From assembly GCA_002359185.1 (NCBI GenBank), contig DEML01000052.1, forward strand, positions 1 to 50,404: a DNA stretch of 50,404 bases. The letters are read 5' to 3'. Below are positions 31,228-40,167 of this stretch, piece by piece. The translations under genes and the position numbers were made by a program. Positions within the stretch are counted from its first letter, which is position 1. Each line of letters opens with the position of its first letter. This DNA is from Planctomycetaceae bacterium UBA2671. Lineage in GTDB: Bacteria; Planctomycetota; Planctomycetia; Planctomycetales; Planctomycetaceae. Below the pieces are notes generated by a model. That model saw nothing but the letters and a program-made list of their open reading frames with translations. It was not told the DNA's origin and did no database searches.

Positions 31228-34191
31228 ATGCTCAAATCTGATTCGACACTTCGTTTGCTGCTCGCATTCGCTTTGATCTCCCTTCTGCCTTCAAGTCTGC
31301 AACCGGCTCAAGCTCAGGGAATTCAGACGGATGCCCGACTCGGTCACACGGCTATGCCAGCCTTCGGCCGCGAAACCGGAATCACGCATTTCGAATTCAT
31401 GCCTTATATTCTCGATGAAGATGAAAGTATTTTTTACGGAGATTTACGGGGCTTCATCACCAACGAGGGAAATGTTGGCGGTAATATCGGAACGGGCTAT
31501 CGCTTTCTGGAACCAAACGACATTCTGATGATTGGCGTGAATGGAAATTATGGCTTCGATCAGTCACTGGAAGAGTTTTATCAGCAGATGTCTTTCGGCA
31601 TTGAAGGCTCGACTCGTTTCGGAAGACTGACCTCTAACTTCTACGTGCCGGTCGGTGAAGATGAGAAAACTCTGGAATCGAGGACGGGAAACGTCAGGAT
31701 GCAGGGGAATCAGATTGTTCTCGATACCATCGACACGATTGGCGTGGCGATGAAAGGTGTCGATGTAAACATGGGCGTCTATCTCCCAGGTGAGTTTGCT
31801 ACGGAACGCAATATCGAAGCGACCGTCAGCTGGTATCACTTTGAAGGTGCGAATGTCGACAATATCGATGGCGTCAGAATGCAGGTGGAAGGGGATATCA
31901 TACCTTATCTGCAGGCACAGTTCGGCATCTCAAATGACGACACGTTCGGCACCAATGTCACCCTCGGTATGACATTCCGCTTCGGCAATAACGATGTACC
32001 CGACAACCGACTCGACCGACAATTCCGCCGGTTTAATGACTCGAATTACAACGTAATTGTCAGTCAGCGAGCTCAAGTCGGTACGGCTATTCCTTTGATT
32101 AATCCCCTGACAGACAATGCCTATGTTGTTCAGAACGTCCAGAATACTGGGGCCACAGTTCTTTCTGCTTTAGCTACAGAAGATGGATCGACCGGCAATC
32201 CGTTCGATACCATCGCGGAAGCCCAGGGAGCAGGGGGAGACATTATCTATCTGCATGAAGGATCAAGCTTTAATGAATCGATCGTGCTGCAGGATGGCCA
32301 GATGCTCTTTGCAGAAGGAAGTGGCTTCTCTATTGATACTTCGAACTTTGGTGTCGTTACCATGGAAGGAGACAGTTCAGCCGCTCCGGTCACTATTCAT
32401 TCTGACATGAACAGCCCCGCGATCACTCTGGCAGATAACAGCTCGATAGCGGGTTTGACGATCAATCCCGCAGCCGGTTCAACCTCGGGCGATTTGATTG
32501 TCGCCAATGGGATCAACAATTTCCGCGTAGAAAATGCCATCCTTAACGATGCGGCTGAAAACGGACTGGTCATCGATGCCTCGACGAATGGTTACTTCAA
32601 TAATGTAACCATTAACAACAGTCAGGGAGATGGCGTTCAGATACTTAATCACGATGGATACGTACGACTGGATAATGTCACCGTTGAAAATGCCGGTGGC
32701 AATGGTGTGCAGATCACCGGTGGTCATGGTGAAACCGCATTCGGTGGCGATCTGACGTTGATAAACAACCAGGGAAGCGGTCTGCTGGTTGAAGATTATG
32801 AATTGATTACCACAGTCGATGATCAGGGAACAACAGATACCAGCGATGATGTTGAGCAGGACATTTATGGATACGTCGCTATCGAAAATCTGATTCTCGA
32901 AGGAGCCACCGGACAGAAGGGAGTCGAACTGGTCGATAACGAAGGTTTGATTGACATCTTTAATATGGATGTCAAAACTACCGACGGAACGGGGATCGAA
33001 GCACGAAACTCCGATTTCGTCCGCATTCGTGATGGACATGTCTCTTCGGTCAATGCCCCGGCAATTGACGTAGAAGATTCAGCCGTCGATATTCGCCCCG
33101 AATCGATCTCCGCAGATGGTGGCATGTACGGAATTCGCATGGTCAGTACGACCGGAACTGTCCTTGCTAAAGGGGGAACCGAAGAAGACAGCGGTGGAAC
33201 AATCAAAAATACCGACACGGCAATCTTCGTTCAGGACTCCGGTTCCGTTGGTTTCCAAATGGGTAACTTCGTCGACAACGATCAAGTGGCTGTGATTCAG
33301 AACGCCGATGTAATGGATATTATCTCCTCAAAATTCACAGGCACGACAAATACAATCGTTCAAGCCGAGAATGTCAAGCTGTTTGCTTTGACGAACAACC
33401 TGTTCGAAGATAACTCCATGACAATGGGAACCGCAGTTAATTACACAGTCGACGAAACCGGAGGTTATGTCGCCCGAATCGTTCGCAATACCGTTGTCGA
33501 TTCCCCCAAGCACTTTTTCAATGCTCAAACATTGCCAGGCGGCGAATCGGCTTCGCTCGATTTCAGCTTCCGGGAAAACAGCATCGACCTGAGTCAGGCG
33601 ATGGGCATTGCAGCTAAAATGGACTGGACCGGTCCTGTGAATGCCAACATTGTGCAGAACCTCGTGACTGGCGATGCGGCTAATCAGAAAGCCTTCCAGT
33701 TCTGGACGGGTGATTCCGCCGAATTGGGAACATTTACCTTCTCGCAGAACGTCCTCGGCTTCACGGAGCAAAACGCAACCGCGATCGAAGTCCTCTCACA
33801 GTCAACACTGGACCTGGCGATCTTCAACAACGCGATTGAATTCCGCGGCAAGGACAGTGTCGGCGTGCGAGCCTCAGCCAGCAGAACATCCAGCCTGATC
33901 CTGTCGAGCAACCTCATCGACGACTACGCAGGCGGAGCCACCGGAATTCTCTTCCCGACAATCCACGATGGTTCCTCTATCACCCTGGACGGCAACGAAA
34001 TCAACTTGCAACGCTTCAGCACATTCGTCGACCGCGGCATCATCCTGAGCAACGTGACCGGCACCGACGATCCGCTCGTCACACTGAATTCCAACCTCAG
34101 CAACGCCATCAACGGAGCCACCACAACCCTCTTCGTACCAGCAAATGCCACAAACGGGCGACTGATTATCAATGGGCAAGTGTTTGAGTAA
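31228..34191 (+). CDS. Inverse-autotransporter-like outer-membrane protein with parallel beta-helix
   Basis: The 987-residue protein has a signal peptide (1-30, ending PAQAQG). Residues about 31-275 look like an inverse autotransporter (intimin/invasin-type) beta-barrel: alternating strands with GDLRGFITNEGNVGGNIGTG, DILMIGVNGNYGFD, VSWYHFEG and LGMTFRFGN. From about residue 310 to the end, short repeats with Asn/Gly turns (NNVTINNSQGDGVQI, VRLDNVTVENAGGNGVQI) form a right-handed parallel beta-helix. This suggests a surface-exposed passenger on a C-terminal position, rather than the Ig-like domains of classical intimins. A role in adhesion or polysaccharide binding is inferred. No LysM domain is visible. 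It is transcribed alone. Confidence 0.8.
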   Translation: MLKSDSTLRLLLAFALISLLPSSLQPAQAQGIQTDARLGHTAMPAFGRETGITHFEFMPYILDEDESIFYGDLRGFITNEGNVGGNIGTGYRFLEPNDILMIGVNGNYGFDQSLEEFYQQMSFGIEGSTRFGRLTSNFYVPVGEDEKTLESRTGNVRMQGNQIVLDTIDTIGVAMKGVDVNMGVYLPGEFATERNIEATVSWYHFEGANVDNIDGVRMQVEGDIIPYLQAQFGISNDDTFGTNVTLGMTFRFGNNDVPDNRLDRQFRRFNDSNYNVIVSQRAQVGTAIPLINPLTDNAYVVQNVQNTGATVLSALATEDGSTGNPFDTIAEAQGAGGDIIYLHEGSSFNESIVLQDGQMLFAEGSGFSIDTSNFGVVTMEGDSSAAPVTIHSDMNSPAITLADNSSIAGLTINPAAGSTSGDLIVANGINNFRVENAILNDAAENGLVIDASTNGYFNNVTINNSQGDGVQILNHDGYVRLDNVTVENAGGNGVQITGGHGETAFGGDLTLINNQGSGLLVEDYELITTVDDQGTTDTSDDVEQDIYGYVAIENLILEGATGQKGVELVDNEGLIDIFNMDVKTTDGTGIEARNSDFVRIRDGHVSSVNAPAIDVEDSAVDIRPESISADGGMYGIRMVSTTGTVLAKGGTEEDSGGTIKNTDTAIFVQDSGSVGFQMGNFVDNDQVAVIQNADVMDIISSKFTGTTNTIVQAENVKLFALTNNLFEDNSMTMGTAVNYTVDETGGYVARIVRNTVVDSPKHFFNAQTLPGGESASLDFSFRENSIDLSQAMGIAAKMDWTGPVNANIVQNLVTGDAANQKAFQFWTGDSAELGTFTFSQNVLGFTEQNATAIEVLSQSTLDLAIFNNAIEFRGKDSVGVRASASRTSSLILSSNLIDDYAGGATGILFPTIHDGSSITLDGNEINLQRFSTFVDRGIILSNVTGTDDPLVTLNSNLSNAINGATTTLFVPANATNGRLIINGQVFE

Positions 34192-34278
34192 ACCGCAGGA
34201 TTAAGCTGTAGGAGACGCTGTGCGGATCAGAATGCCAGCAAGTGGTATTCTCGGAACTTCAAGAAGAATCAAAAAGTA

Positions 34279-34309
34279 AAGCAGCTATCTCATTTCGAGA
34301 TGGCTGCTT
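34279..34309. terminator. Bidirectional terminator-like hairpin
   Basis: AAGCAGCTATCTC (34279-34291) pairs with GAGATGGCTGCTT (34297-34309), one mismatch, five-base loop, with A-rich and T-rich flanks. It separates the convergent beta-helix and DUF1559 genes. Confidence 0.75.
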
Positions 34310-34343
34310 ATTTTCATGATTTCAAGATTTGGGAGTCATGCTC

Positions 34344-35306
34344 TTAGAACTCTCCAAGCACCAAACCATCGTCTTTGACACCAAGCCGCTGGAAGGTTCC
34401 CATTGGAGTTGTGCCAACCACATTTTTGGAATCAATGTTCTCACTAATGAAGCGTACGGAACCATCAGCTAACACGAACTGAGCACCTCCTTTATGGAAG
34501 CTGCCAAAACCGTCGTTCCGGTTGCCGTTTGTAGAGTTGCTACCGTTGATGGGAAAGATTGCGTTGGTTGTTCGGCTGACCATGTCGTCATTCTTATGTT
34601 GTCCAAATCCCGGCCACAATCCCCCTCGGCTGACTCCAGAGGCATCGCCATGAGCAAAATATTGATTCCAGCTGACTTCCCCAATCATGATTGTATTGGA
34701 GGTGCCGTCAACGATGTCTCGCATACGACAGTCGGAATTCGCCCAAACCATTCCATTCAATCTGCTGAATGAAGTTGTTTGTCCCTGGTTTGCGTCGTTA
34801 CCCCGGCAGGCAACATAACTTGATGACCCGAAACCATCTCGGCTGGTCGCTGATTTGATATCACTGGGACAGGAAAATGCATCGAGAGATTTATTCAGAG
34901 AGTTCGCAGTTGTGGGAGCTGGCAGCAGTCCAATCGTCCCCGGAGCTCCCGTAGTGCATGGCCCTGCCATTTGGAAATTGAACTGATCGTAGAGTGCACC
35001 CTGTTCAAGTGCAGGCAGCAAATACATCCCCCAGGCAGGATTGTTGCGAATGAAACGATGATCGGTATCATTCACACCAGGACATCTCGGAATGACCCAG
35101 CCTGGAGGAAACACGGTATGGGTATCGTGATAATTGTGCATTGCCAGGCCAAGTTGCTTCAAGTTGTTTTTGCAACTGCTGCGTCGTGCCGCTTCACGAG
35201 CTTGTTGTACAGCGGGCAATAGCAAAGCCACAAGTATGGCAATGATTGCGATAACAACTAGAAGTTCAATCAAAGTAAATCCGCGCCGAACAGAAACCGT
35301 CTTCAT
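34344..35306 (-). CDS. DUF1559 pseudopilin-like protein (solitary)
   Basis: The 320-residue protein has the prepilin leader RRGFTLIELLVVIAIIAIL, DUF1559 N-terminal block LPAVQQAREAARRSSCKNN, and the standard C-terminal H-x9-DG signature in HKGGAQFVLADGSVRF. It shares the N-terminal 50 residues almost exactly with the operon copy at 25814, but the rest is divergent. GAGGTG lies shortly before the ATG on the coding strand. It is likely processed by a prepilin peptidase encoded elsewhere and anchored in or exported across the inner membrane. The function is unknown. Confidence 0.93.
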   Translation of the reverse strand: MKTVSVRRGFTLIELLVVIAIIAILVALLLPAVQQAREAARRSSCKNNLKQLGLAMHNYHDTHTVFPPGWVIPRCPGVNDTDHRFIRNNPAWGMYLLPALEQGALYDQFNFQMAGPCTTGAPGTIGLLPAPTTANSLNKSLDAFSCPSDIKSATSRDGFGSSSYVACRGNDANQGQTTSFSRLNGMVWANSDCRMRDIVDGTSNTIMIGEVSWNQYFAHGDASGVSRGGLWPGFGQHKNDDMVSRTTNAIFPINGSNSTNGNRNDGFGSFHKGGAQFVLADGSVRFISENIDSKNVVGTTPMGTFQRLGVKDDGLVLGEF

Positions 35307-35856
35307 TTAGCACCTCTAAAAAGGAAGGAACAACACAGGGAAGCAGAAATAGGGGGGGACTCAATAAGCAATCTTGAACACATAACCAGAACTTAGCTGG
35401 ATGAATAAAGCAATTGGATTGGGGTAAGCGTATGTCAATTGCCTGTTAAAATCATGTGTTACGGAATAATCATAGTCAACTTGATAAAGAGATCAAGATG
35501 TGAAGATTGTTAAAATTGATTTTCTACCTCACATTGGTTTTAACTGATCAATCGACTCATGCGTGCTGAAGGTATTGAACCCCAGACTCATTCGTTCGAT
35601 GCGTCTAATTATCCGAAAATTGCAAATATTAATGCCAATTTGACTACGTTCAGTAAGTCGATCATTAAAATCTGATCTTACCGCTCTCGGAATTTGTCAA
35701 CTGCCACACTTTCCACTCAGCATATTCATTTATCTCTCGGTGAATCCGTTTCACTCTCTGGAAACGGTCTTGACCGTTCACTATCATCCTTGCAGACGAT
35801 TATCACGTGCCGTGGCACGATACTTTTTTTGAAATCGAGCAGGGAAGAACCCAGCG
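35307..35856. other. Divergent intergenic region before sucC
   Basis: 550 bases without a supported gene. Near the sucC end it contains CCGTTTC/GAAACGG (35746-35752 and 35761-35767), an overlapping perfect palindrome AACGGTCTTGACCGTT (35763-35778), and GTGCCGTGGCAC (35807-35818). The first two hairpins share bases and cannot form together. Confidence 0.55.
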
Positions 35857-37041
35857 ATGAAAATTCATGAATATCAGGGCAAACAACTCTTTCGCGAAGC
35901 CGAGATTCCGGTTCCTCGCGGGATTGTCGTCAAAACTCCTCTGGAAGCCTCGTTGGCGGTGAAAGAGCTTGGCGGAAAGATTGCGGTCGTCAAATCGCAA
36001 ATTCATGCCGGGGGACGCGGGAAGGGGACTTTCAAGGAAGTTCCCGAGCAGCACGGCGTGGTGCTGGTTCGCTCGCCTGAAGAAGCCGAAGAAAATGCTT
36101 CTCGCATGCTGGGCAATACACTCGTCACCATTCAAACTGGCGAGGAAGGCAAGCAGGTCAATACCCTGTTCGTCGAAGAAGGGCTCGATATTGCCCGCGA
36201 ACTGTATCTGGGAATAGTGATTGACCGGGAAACCCTTTGCCCGGTACTCATCATGTCCTCTGAAGGGGGCATGGAAATTGAAGTGGTGGCTGAAGAGTCT
36301 CCTGAAAAGATTCTCCGTGAACACTTCGATGCCGATCTCGGTTTGATGCCCTATCAGGCAAGAAACATTGCTTTCGCCTTGGGTATGGAAGGCAAAACAA
36401 TTCGAGCCGCGGAGAAATTCCTGGTCTCGATCTGCAAGTTCTTCGTCGACAACGATTGCAGCATGGCTGAGATTAATCCACTCATCGTGACTGGTGAAGG
36501 CGACCTGGTTGCACTCGATGCCAAAGTCACCTTCGATGACAATGCGATGTTCCGACACAAGAAATTGGAAGAATTCCGGGACCTGACTGAAGAAGAGCCA
36601 GCAGAAGTAGAAGCTCAGTCTGCAGGGCTCAGTTATGTGAAGCTGGAAGGAAACATTGGGTGTCTCGTTAATGGAGCCGGTCTGGCGATGAGCACGATGG
36701 ACCTGATCAAGCTCCACGGCGGAGAACCGGCCAACTTTCTCGACGTAGGAGGCGGAGCGAGCGTCGAAGCCGTGACCGAAGCGTTTCGCATCATTCTGGC
36801 GGATGACAATGTGAAAGCTGTTCTGGTCAACATTTTCGGCGGCATCATGAAGTGCGATGTGATCGTGGAGGCTCTCCTGACCGCTTACGATAAAGTCGGT
36901 ATTCATGTGCCGCTCGTCGTGCGTCTTGAGGGAACGAACGTCAAAATCGCACGGAAGATGCTTGAGGAATCTGGCAAGGATATTATTACCGCCAGTGACC
37001 TGACCGACGCGGCTCAAAAAGTCGTTGCAACATTGAAGTAA
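35857..37041 (+). CDS. sucC: Succinyl-CoA synthetase, beta subunit
   Basis: SucC is the ATP-grasp and CoA-binding partner of SucD; the pair converts succinyl-CoA to succinate while making ATP or GTP. The 394-residue protein starts with KIHEYQGKQLFREAEIPVPRG-like opening (MKIHEYQGKQLF) and shows IHAGGRGKGTF, AEINPLIVTGEGDLVALDAK and NIFGGIMKCDV, all diagnostic. Length matches the family (about 390). GGGAAG lies shortly before ATG 35857. The partner gene sucD is not adjacent: a sulfatase gene lies between. Confidence 0.97.
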   Translation: MKIHEYQGKQLFREAEIPVPRGIVVKTPLEASLAVKELGGKIAVVKSQIHAGGRGKGTFKEVPEQHGVVLVRSPEEAEENASRMLGNTLVTIQTGEEGKQVNTLFVEEGLDIARELYLGIVIDRETLCPVLIMSSEGGMEIEVVAEESPEKILREHFDADLGLMPYQARNIAFALGMEGKTIRAAEKFLVSICKFFVDNDCSMAEINPLIVTGEGDLVALDAKVTFDDNAMFRHKKLEEFRDLTEEEPAEVEAQSAGLSYVKLEGNIGCLVNGAGLAMSTMDLIKLHGGEPANFLDVGGGASVEAVTEAFRIILADDNVKAVLVNIFGGIMKCDVIVEALLTAYDKVGIHVPLVVRLEGTNVKIARKMLEESGKDIITASDLTDAAQKVVATLK

Positions 37042-37044
37042 GCG

Positions 37045-37110
37045 GTAGGGTACGCTGTTCGTACCTTATTGAAATGTTCGTCAATTTCTGGTACGCACAG
37101 CGTACCCTAC
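37045..37110. repeat. Opposed GGTACGC…GCGTACC repeats between sucC and sulfatase
   Basis: GTAGGGTACGCTGTTCGTAC (37045-37064) and GGTACGCACAGCGTACCCTA (37090-37109, then C) are inverted relative to each other with GTAGG/CCTAC tails outward. They start three bases after the sucC stop and end just before the sulfatase start. Confidence 0.88.
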
Positions 37111-37125
37111 TTGAGGTCGCTGCTG

Positions 37126-38718
37126 ATGATTAAACTGGCATGTCTTTTGTTGACACTGCTGGCTGGCCTGACTCAGGTCTGTCAGGCGGCTGAGCGTCCG
37201 AATATTCTATTTCTGTTCGCGGACGACTGGGGCAAATACGCCGGCATCTATGCGGAAATCGAAGGGGCAGGGGGGATCAATGATGTCAGTTTCACCCCGA
37301 ACATTGATCAAGTTGCTCGTCAGGGTGTCACGTTCACGAACGCGTATGTGAATTCACCGAGTTGCACACCGTGCAGGAGTTCGTTGCTTTCCGGTCAGTA
37401 TTTCTATCGGACGGGACAGGGGGCGATTTTACAGGGAGCGATCTGGGATTCTGAAATTCCGACGTATCCACTACTACTCGAAGATGCGGGTTATCATATC
37501 GGATTCACTTATAAAGTCTGGAGTCCGGGGACTCCTGCCAATGCTGGCTATGGCGGTAAGAAAAATGCCTATACCAAGGCTGGTGGGCAGTTCAATGGCT
37601 TCAGTCAGACGGCAACCAAACTTGTGCAGTCTGGGCAATCGATTCAGCAGGCTAAGAAAACTTTGCTGGATCAGGTTTCGGGGAATTTCGATTCCTTTCT
37701 GGCTGCTCAGGAGAAGGAGAAACCGTTCTGTTACTGGTTCGGTCCAACTAATGTGCATCGCAAATGGATCGCTGGTTCGGGAAAGAAACTGTGGGGAATT
37801 GATCCCGATACTCTCAAAGGAAAACTGCCCCCTTTTCTGCCCGATGTGCCCGTCGTACGTGAAGATTTCGCTGATTATCTTGGTGAGACAGCCGCGTTCG
37901 ATGCGGCAGTGGGAGTGATCTTAAAGCAACTTGAAGAAAAAGGTCTGGCGGAGAATACTCTGGTTGTCATCAGTGGCGATCATGGAGCACCGGGTTTTCC
38001 TTACGGGAAATGTAACCTTTATGACTTCGGCACAAATGTCGCTCTGATTGCCAAATGGCCTGGACGCATTCCTGAGAATCGAGTCGTGACTGACTTCACG
38101 ACCTTGATGGATTTGGCACCGACATTCCTGGAAGCTGGTCAGGTTGATGTGCCGGAAGTCATGACTGGAAAATCTCTGCTGCCTGTGATGACAAGTTCTG
38201 AATCAGGCCGTGTTGATCCTGCAAGAAATCAAGCCATTACTGGTCGGGAAAGGCATGTTGCCCAAGCTCGACAGGGAAATCTGCCTTATCCTCAGCGGGC
38301 GATTCGCACGGATGACTATTTATATATAGTCAACTTTGCCCCCAATCGCTGGCCGATGGGCGATCCCGGGCAGGTCGACAGCGAAACTCTTCCAACCACC
38401 GATCAGTTGACTAATGAAACCTTCGTGGCTTATAGCGATATGGATGCCAGTCCGACAAAAGCGTGGATCATCGAACACCGCAACGAACCTCACGTTAAGC
38501 CGTATTACGATTATGCGTTCGCCAGACGACCGGGCGAAGAACTTTACATTCTTAAAGACGACCCCCACCAGATTCACAATGTGGCCGGGCAAGTTCAATA
38601 TGCAGATACTCAAAAGCAGTTACATCAACAACTGTTTAGCGTGCTCGAATCAACCAATGATCCTCGTGTGGTCGATGAAGGCCGCACCTTTGAAAATCCG
38701 CCATTTGCTGGCGAATAA
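37126..38718 (+). CDS. Secreted sulfatase, second copy
   Basis: The 530-residue enzyme has a signal peptide (1-21, CLLLTLLAGLTQVCQAAE), metal site FADDWG (D33, D34), and formylglycine motif CTPCR (C80 to R84), where Cys replaces the more usual Ser at the fourth position; the C-x-P-x-R core is intact. Later SGDHGAPGFPYGK supplies further metal ligands. It belongs to a different sulfatase subgroup than the copy at 4159. ATG 37126 is chosen because it starts the signal peptide; an upstream in-frame start at 37069 would read through the inverted repeat. It sits on the same strand between sucC and sucD without an obvious metabolic link. Confidence 0.92.
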   Translation: MIKLACLLLTLLAGLTQVCQAAERPNILFLFADDWGKYAGIYAEIEGAGGINDVSFTPNIDQVARQGVTFTNAYVNSPSCTPCRSSLLSGQYFYRTGQGAILQGAIWDSEIPTYPLLLEDAGYHIGFTYKVWSPGTPANAGYGGKKNAYTKAGGQFNGFSQTATKLVQSGQSIQQAKKTLLDQVSGNFDSFLAAQEKEKPFCYWFGPTNVHRKWIAGSGKKLWGIDPDTLKGKLPPFLPDVPVVREDFADYLGETAAFDAAVGVILKQLEEKGLAENTLVVISGDHGAPGFPYGKCNLYDFGTNVALIAKWPGRIPENRVVTDFTTLMDLAPTFLEAGQVDVPEVMTGKSLLPVMTSSESGRVDPARNQAITGRERHVAQARQGNLPYPQRAIRTDDYLYIVNFAPNRWPMGDPGQVDSETLPTTDQLTNETFVAYSDMDASPTKAWIIEHRNEPHVKPYYDYAFARRPGEELYILKDDPHQIHNVAGQVQYADTQKQLHQQLFSVLESTNDPRVVDEGRTFENPPFAGE

Positions 38719-38764
38719 CCTGAACAACAACATTTACACACTCTATATATTACGGAATTGAATC

Positions 38765-39658
38765 ATGAGTATTCTTGTCGATCATGACACACGAATTATT
38801 ACGCAGGGCATTACCGGCAAAGCTGGATTGTTCCACTCCCAACAGTGTCGAGCTTATGCTGAGGAATGTCGGCCCGGTGAAGAGGTAATGGTCGGCGGTG
38901 TCACCCCGGGTAAGGGGGGGCAGGAGATCGATGGTTTTCCGGTTTATAACACCGTTCGAGATGCCGTCGAAGCGACTGGGGCGAATACCTCACTTATCTT
39001 TGTGCCCCCTCCATTCTGTGCCGATGCGATTCTGGAAGCCGCCGATGCCGGGATTGAACTGATTGTCGCTATCACTGAAGGTGTCCCTGTACTGGATATG
39101 GCGCGTGTGAGCCGAAAGTTGATGGATTATCCTTGCACACTAATCGGCCCAAACTGTCCGGGAATCATCACGCCGGGTGTTGCCAAGATTGGCATTATGC
39201 CGGGTTATATTCACAAGCCGGGCAAAGTTGGCTTGATCAGTAAGTCGGGAACGCTCACTTACGAAGCGACATGGCAGCTCGGCAATCTTGGCATGGGACA
39301 GTCGACCGCCATCGGAATTGGTGGTGATCCAATCATCGGCACCTCATTCATCGACCTGCTCGATATGTTCGAAGACGATCCTGAAACCGAAGCGATTCTG
39401 ATGATCGGTGAAATTGGTGGGACAGCTGAAATTGATGCCGCTGAATATATCCGCGAACATATTTCAAAACCGGTCGGAGCCTTCATTGCTGGCAAAACCG
39501 CCCCTCCGGGCAAACGCATGGGACATGCTGGTGCGATCATTTCGGGAGGGAAGGGGACTGCTGACGAGAAAATCGAAGCCCTCGAAGCCGCTGGCGTCGT
39601 CGTTGCCGAAAGCCCAGCCGATATGGGCGCAGCCGTTAAACGGGCGATGGAACGGTAA
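38765..39658 (+). CDS. sucD: Succinyl-CoA synthetase, alpha subunit
   Basis: The 297-residue SucD carries the CoA-binding Rossmann domain (ITQGITGKAGLFHSQQC, GGVTPGKGG, FVPPPFCADAILEA) and the ligase domain with GPNCPGIITP and the phosphohistidine loop GHAGAIISGG. It completes the enzyme with SucC. Length is typical (about 290). It begins 46 bases after the sulfatase stop, so it may be transcribed together with it. Confidence 0.97.
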   Translation: MSILVDHDTRIITQGITGKAGLFHSQQCRAYAEECRPGEEVMVGGVTPGKGGQEIDGFPVYNTVRDAVEATGANTSLIFVPPPFCADAILEAADAGIELIVAITEGVPVLDMARVSRKLMDYPCTLIGPNCPGIITPGVAKIGIMPGYIHKPGKVGLISKSGTLTYEATWQLGNLGMGQSTAIGIGGDPIIGTSFIDLLDMFEDDPETEAILMIGEIGGTAEIDAAEYIREHISKPVGAFIAGKTAPPGKRMGHAGAIISGGKGTADEKIEALEAAGVVVAESPADMGAAVKRAMER

Positions 39659-39680
39659 GGAAAAGGTGCAGAAATAGGTT

Positions 39681-39995
39681 GTAGGTTGGGTTAGCAAAGC
39701 GTAACCCAACAAAAAGACGGTGAACAGAAGTAACTCGTCGACCACGAAATATCGCCTGATTTTAAATTCTACGTCAAATGAAACACTGCTGGGCAAGCCA
39801 GCAGTAGCACCCGTCATGTAACTTTTGATGGAAGGTTAGTTCAGTAGGATGCGTCAATGCATGCCCTGCAAATCTGATAGCAATTGAATTCAGAAGCGTT
39901 GGGTTAGGCGTTCCGCTAACCCAACCTACGGGCTGTGAATGAACAAATCACCTCGAATCTGTAATCTGTGAAAGGTGCGTCAGGACGCACCCTAC
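39681..39995. repeat. Cluster of GTAGG/CCTAC palindromes
   Basis: Three hairpins in 315 bases keep the GTAGG or CCTAC tail but have different stems: GTTGGGTTAGC/GTAACCCAAC, GTTGGGTTAG/CTAACCCAAC and GGTGCGTC/GACGCACC. The first two are the same repeat in opposite orientation. Confidence 0.85.
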
Positions 39996-40037
39996 TATTC
40001 CAACTATCGCTAAAAGTCGTGTACGTTCAGAGATTTG

Positions 40038-40100
40038 GAGCAGGCAAACTGCCTGCGGAACAGCGATTTGAGGGCGACATTTAAAGCTCGAAAGAGCACT
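40038..40100. repeat. 63-base dispersed repeat, copy 2
   Basis: It begins GAGCAGGCAAACTGCCTGCG and ends GCTCGAAAGAGCACT, matching 30510-30572 over the whole length with scattered substitutions. The differences in the GCAGGCAAACTGCCTGC stem keep pairing intact. Confidence 0.85.
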
Positions 40101-40167
40101 ACGATTCTACGGGCAACTAGTTTTGTCTATTGTCTATTGTCATCAACATCATTCAGGAAAACTTGCC

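Larger units (their letters stand above)
39659..40167. other. 509-base repeat-filled intergenic region after sucD
   Basis: No gene is supported here. It contains at least five palindromic repeats: GTAGGTTGGGTTAGC…AACCCAAC (39681-39710), ACTGCTGG…CCAGCAGT (39785-39805), GTTGGGTTAG…CTAACCCAAC with CTAC (39898-39929), GGTGCGTCAGGACGCACC with CTAC (39974-39995), and the second 63-base repeat (40038-40100). Confidence 0.7.

Noticed and set aside
35803..37017. 404-residue open frame antisense to sucC
   Set aside because: It lies fully over a certain sucC gene, is rich in His and Phe as expected from reading a coding strand backwards, and has no recognisable motif.
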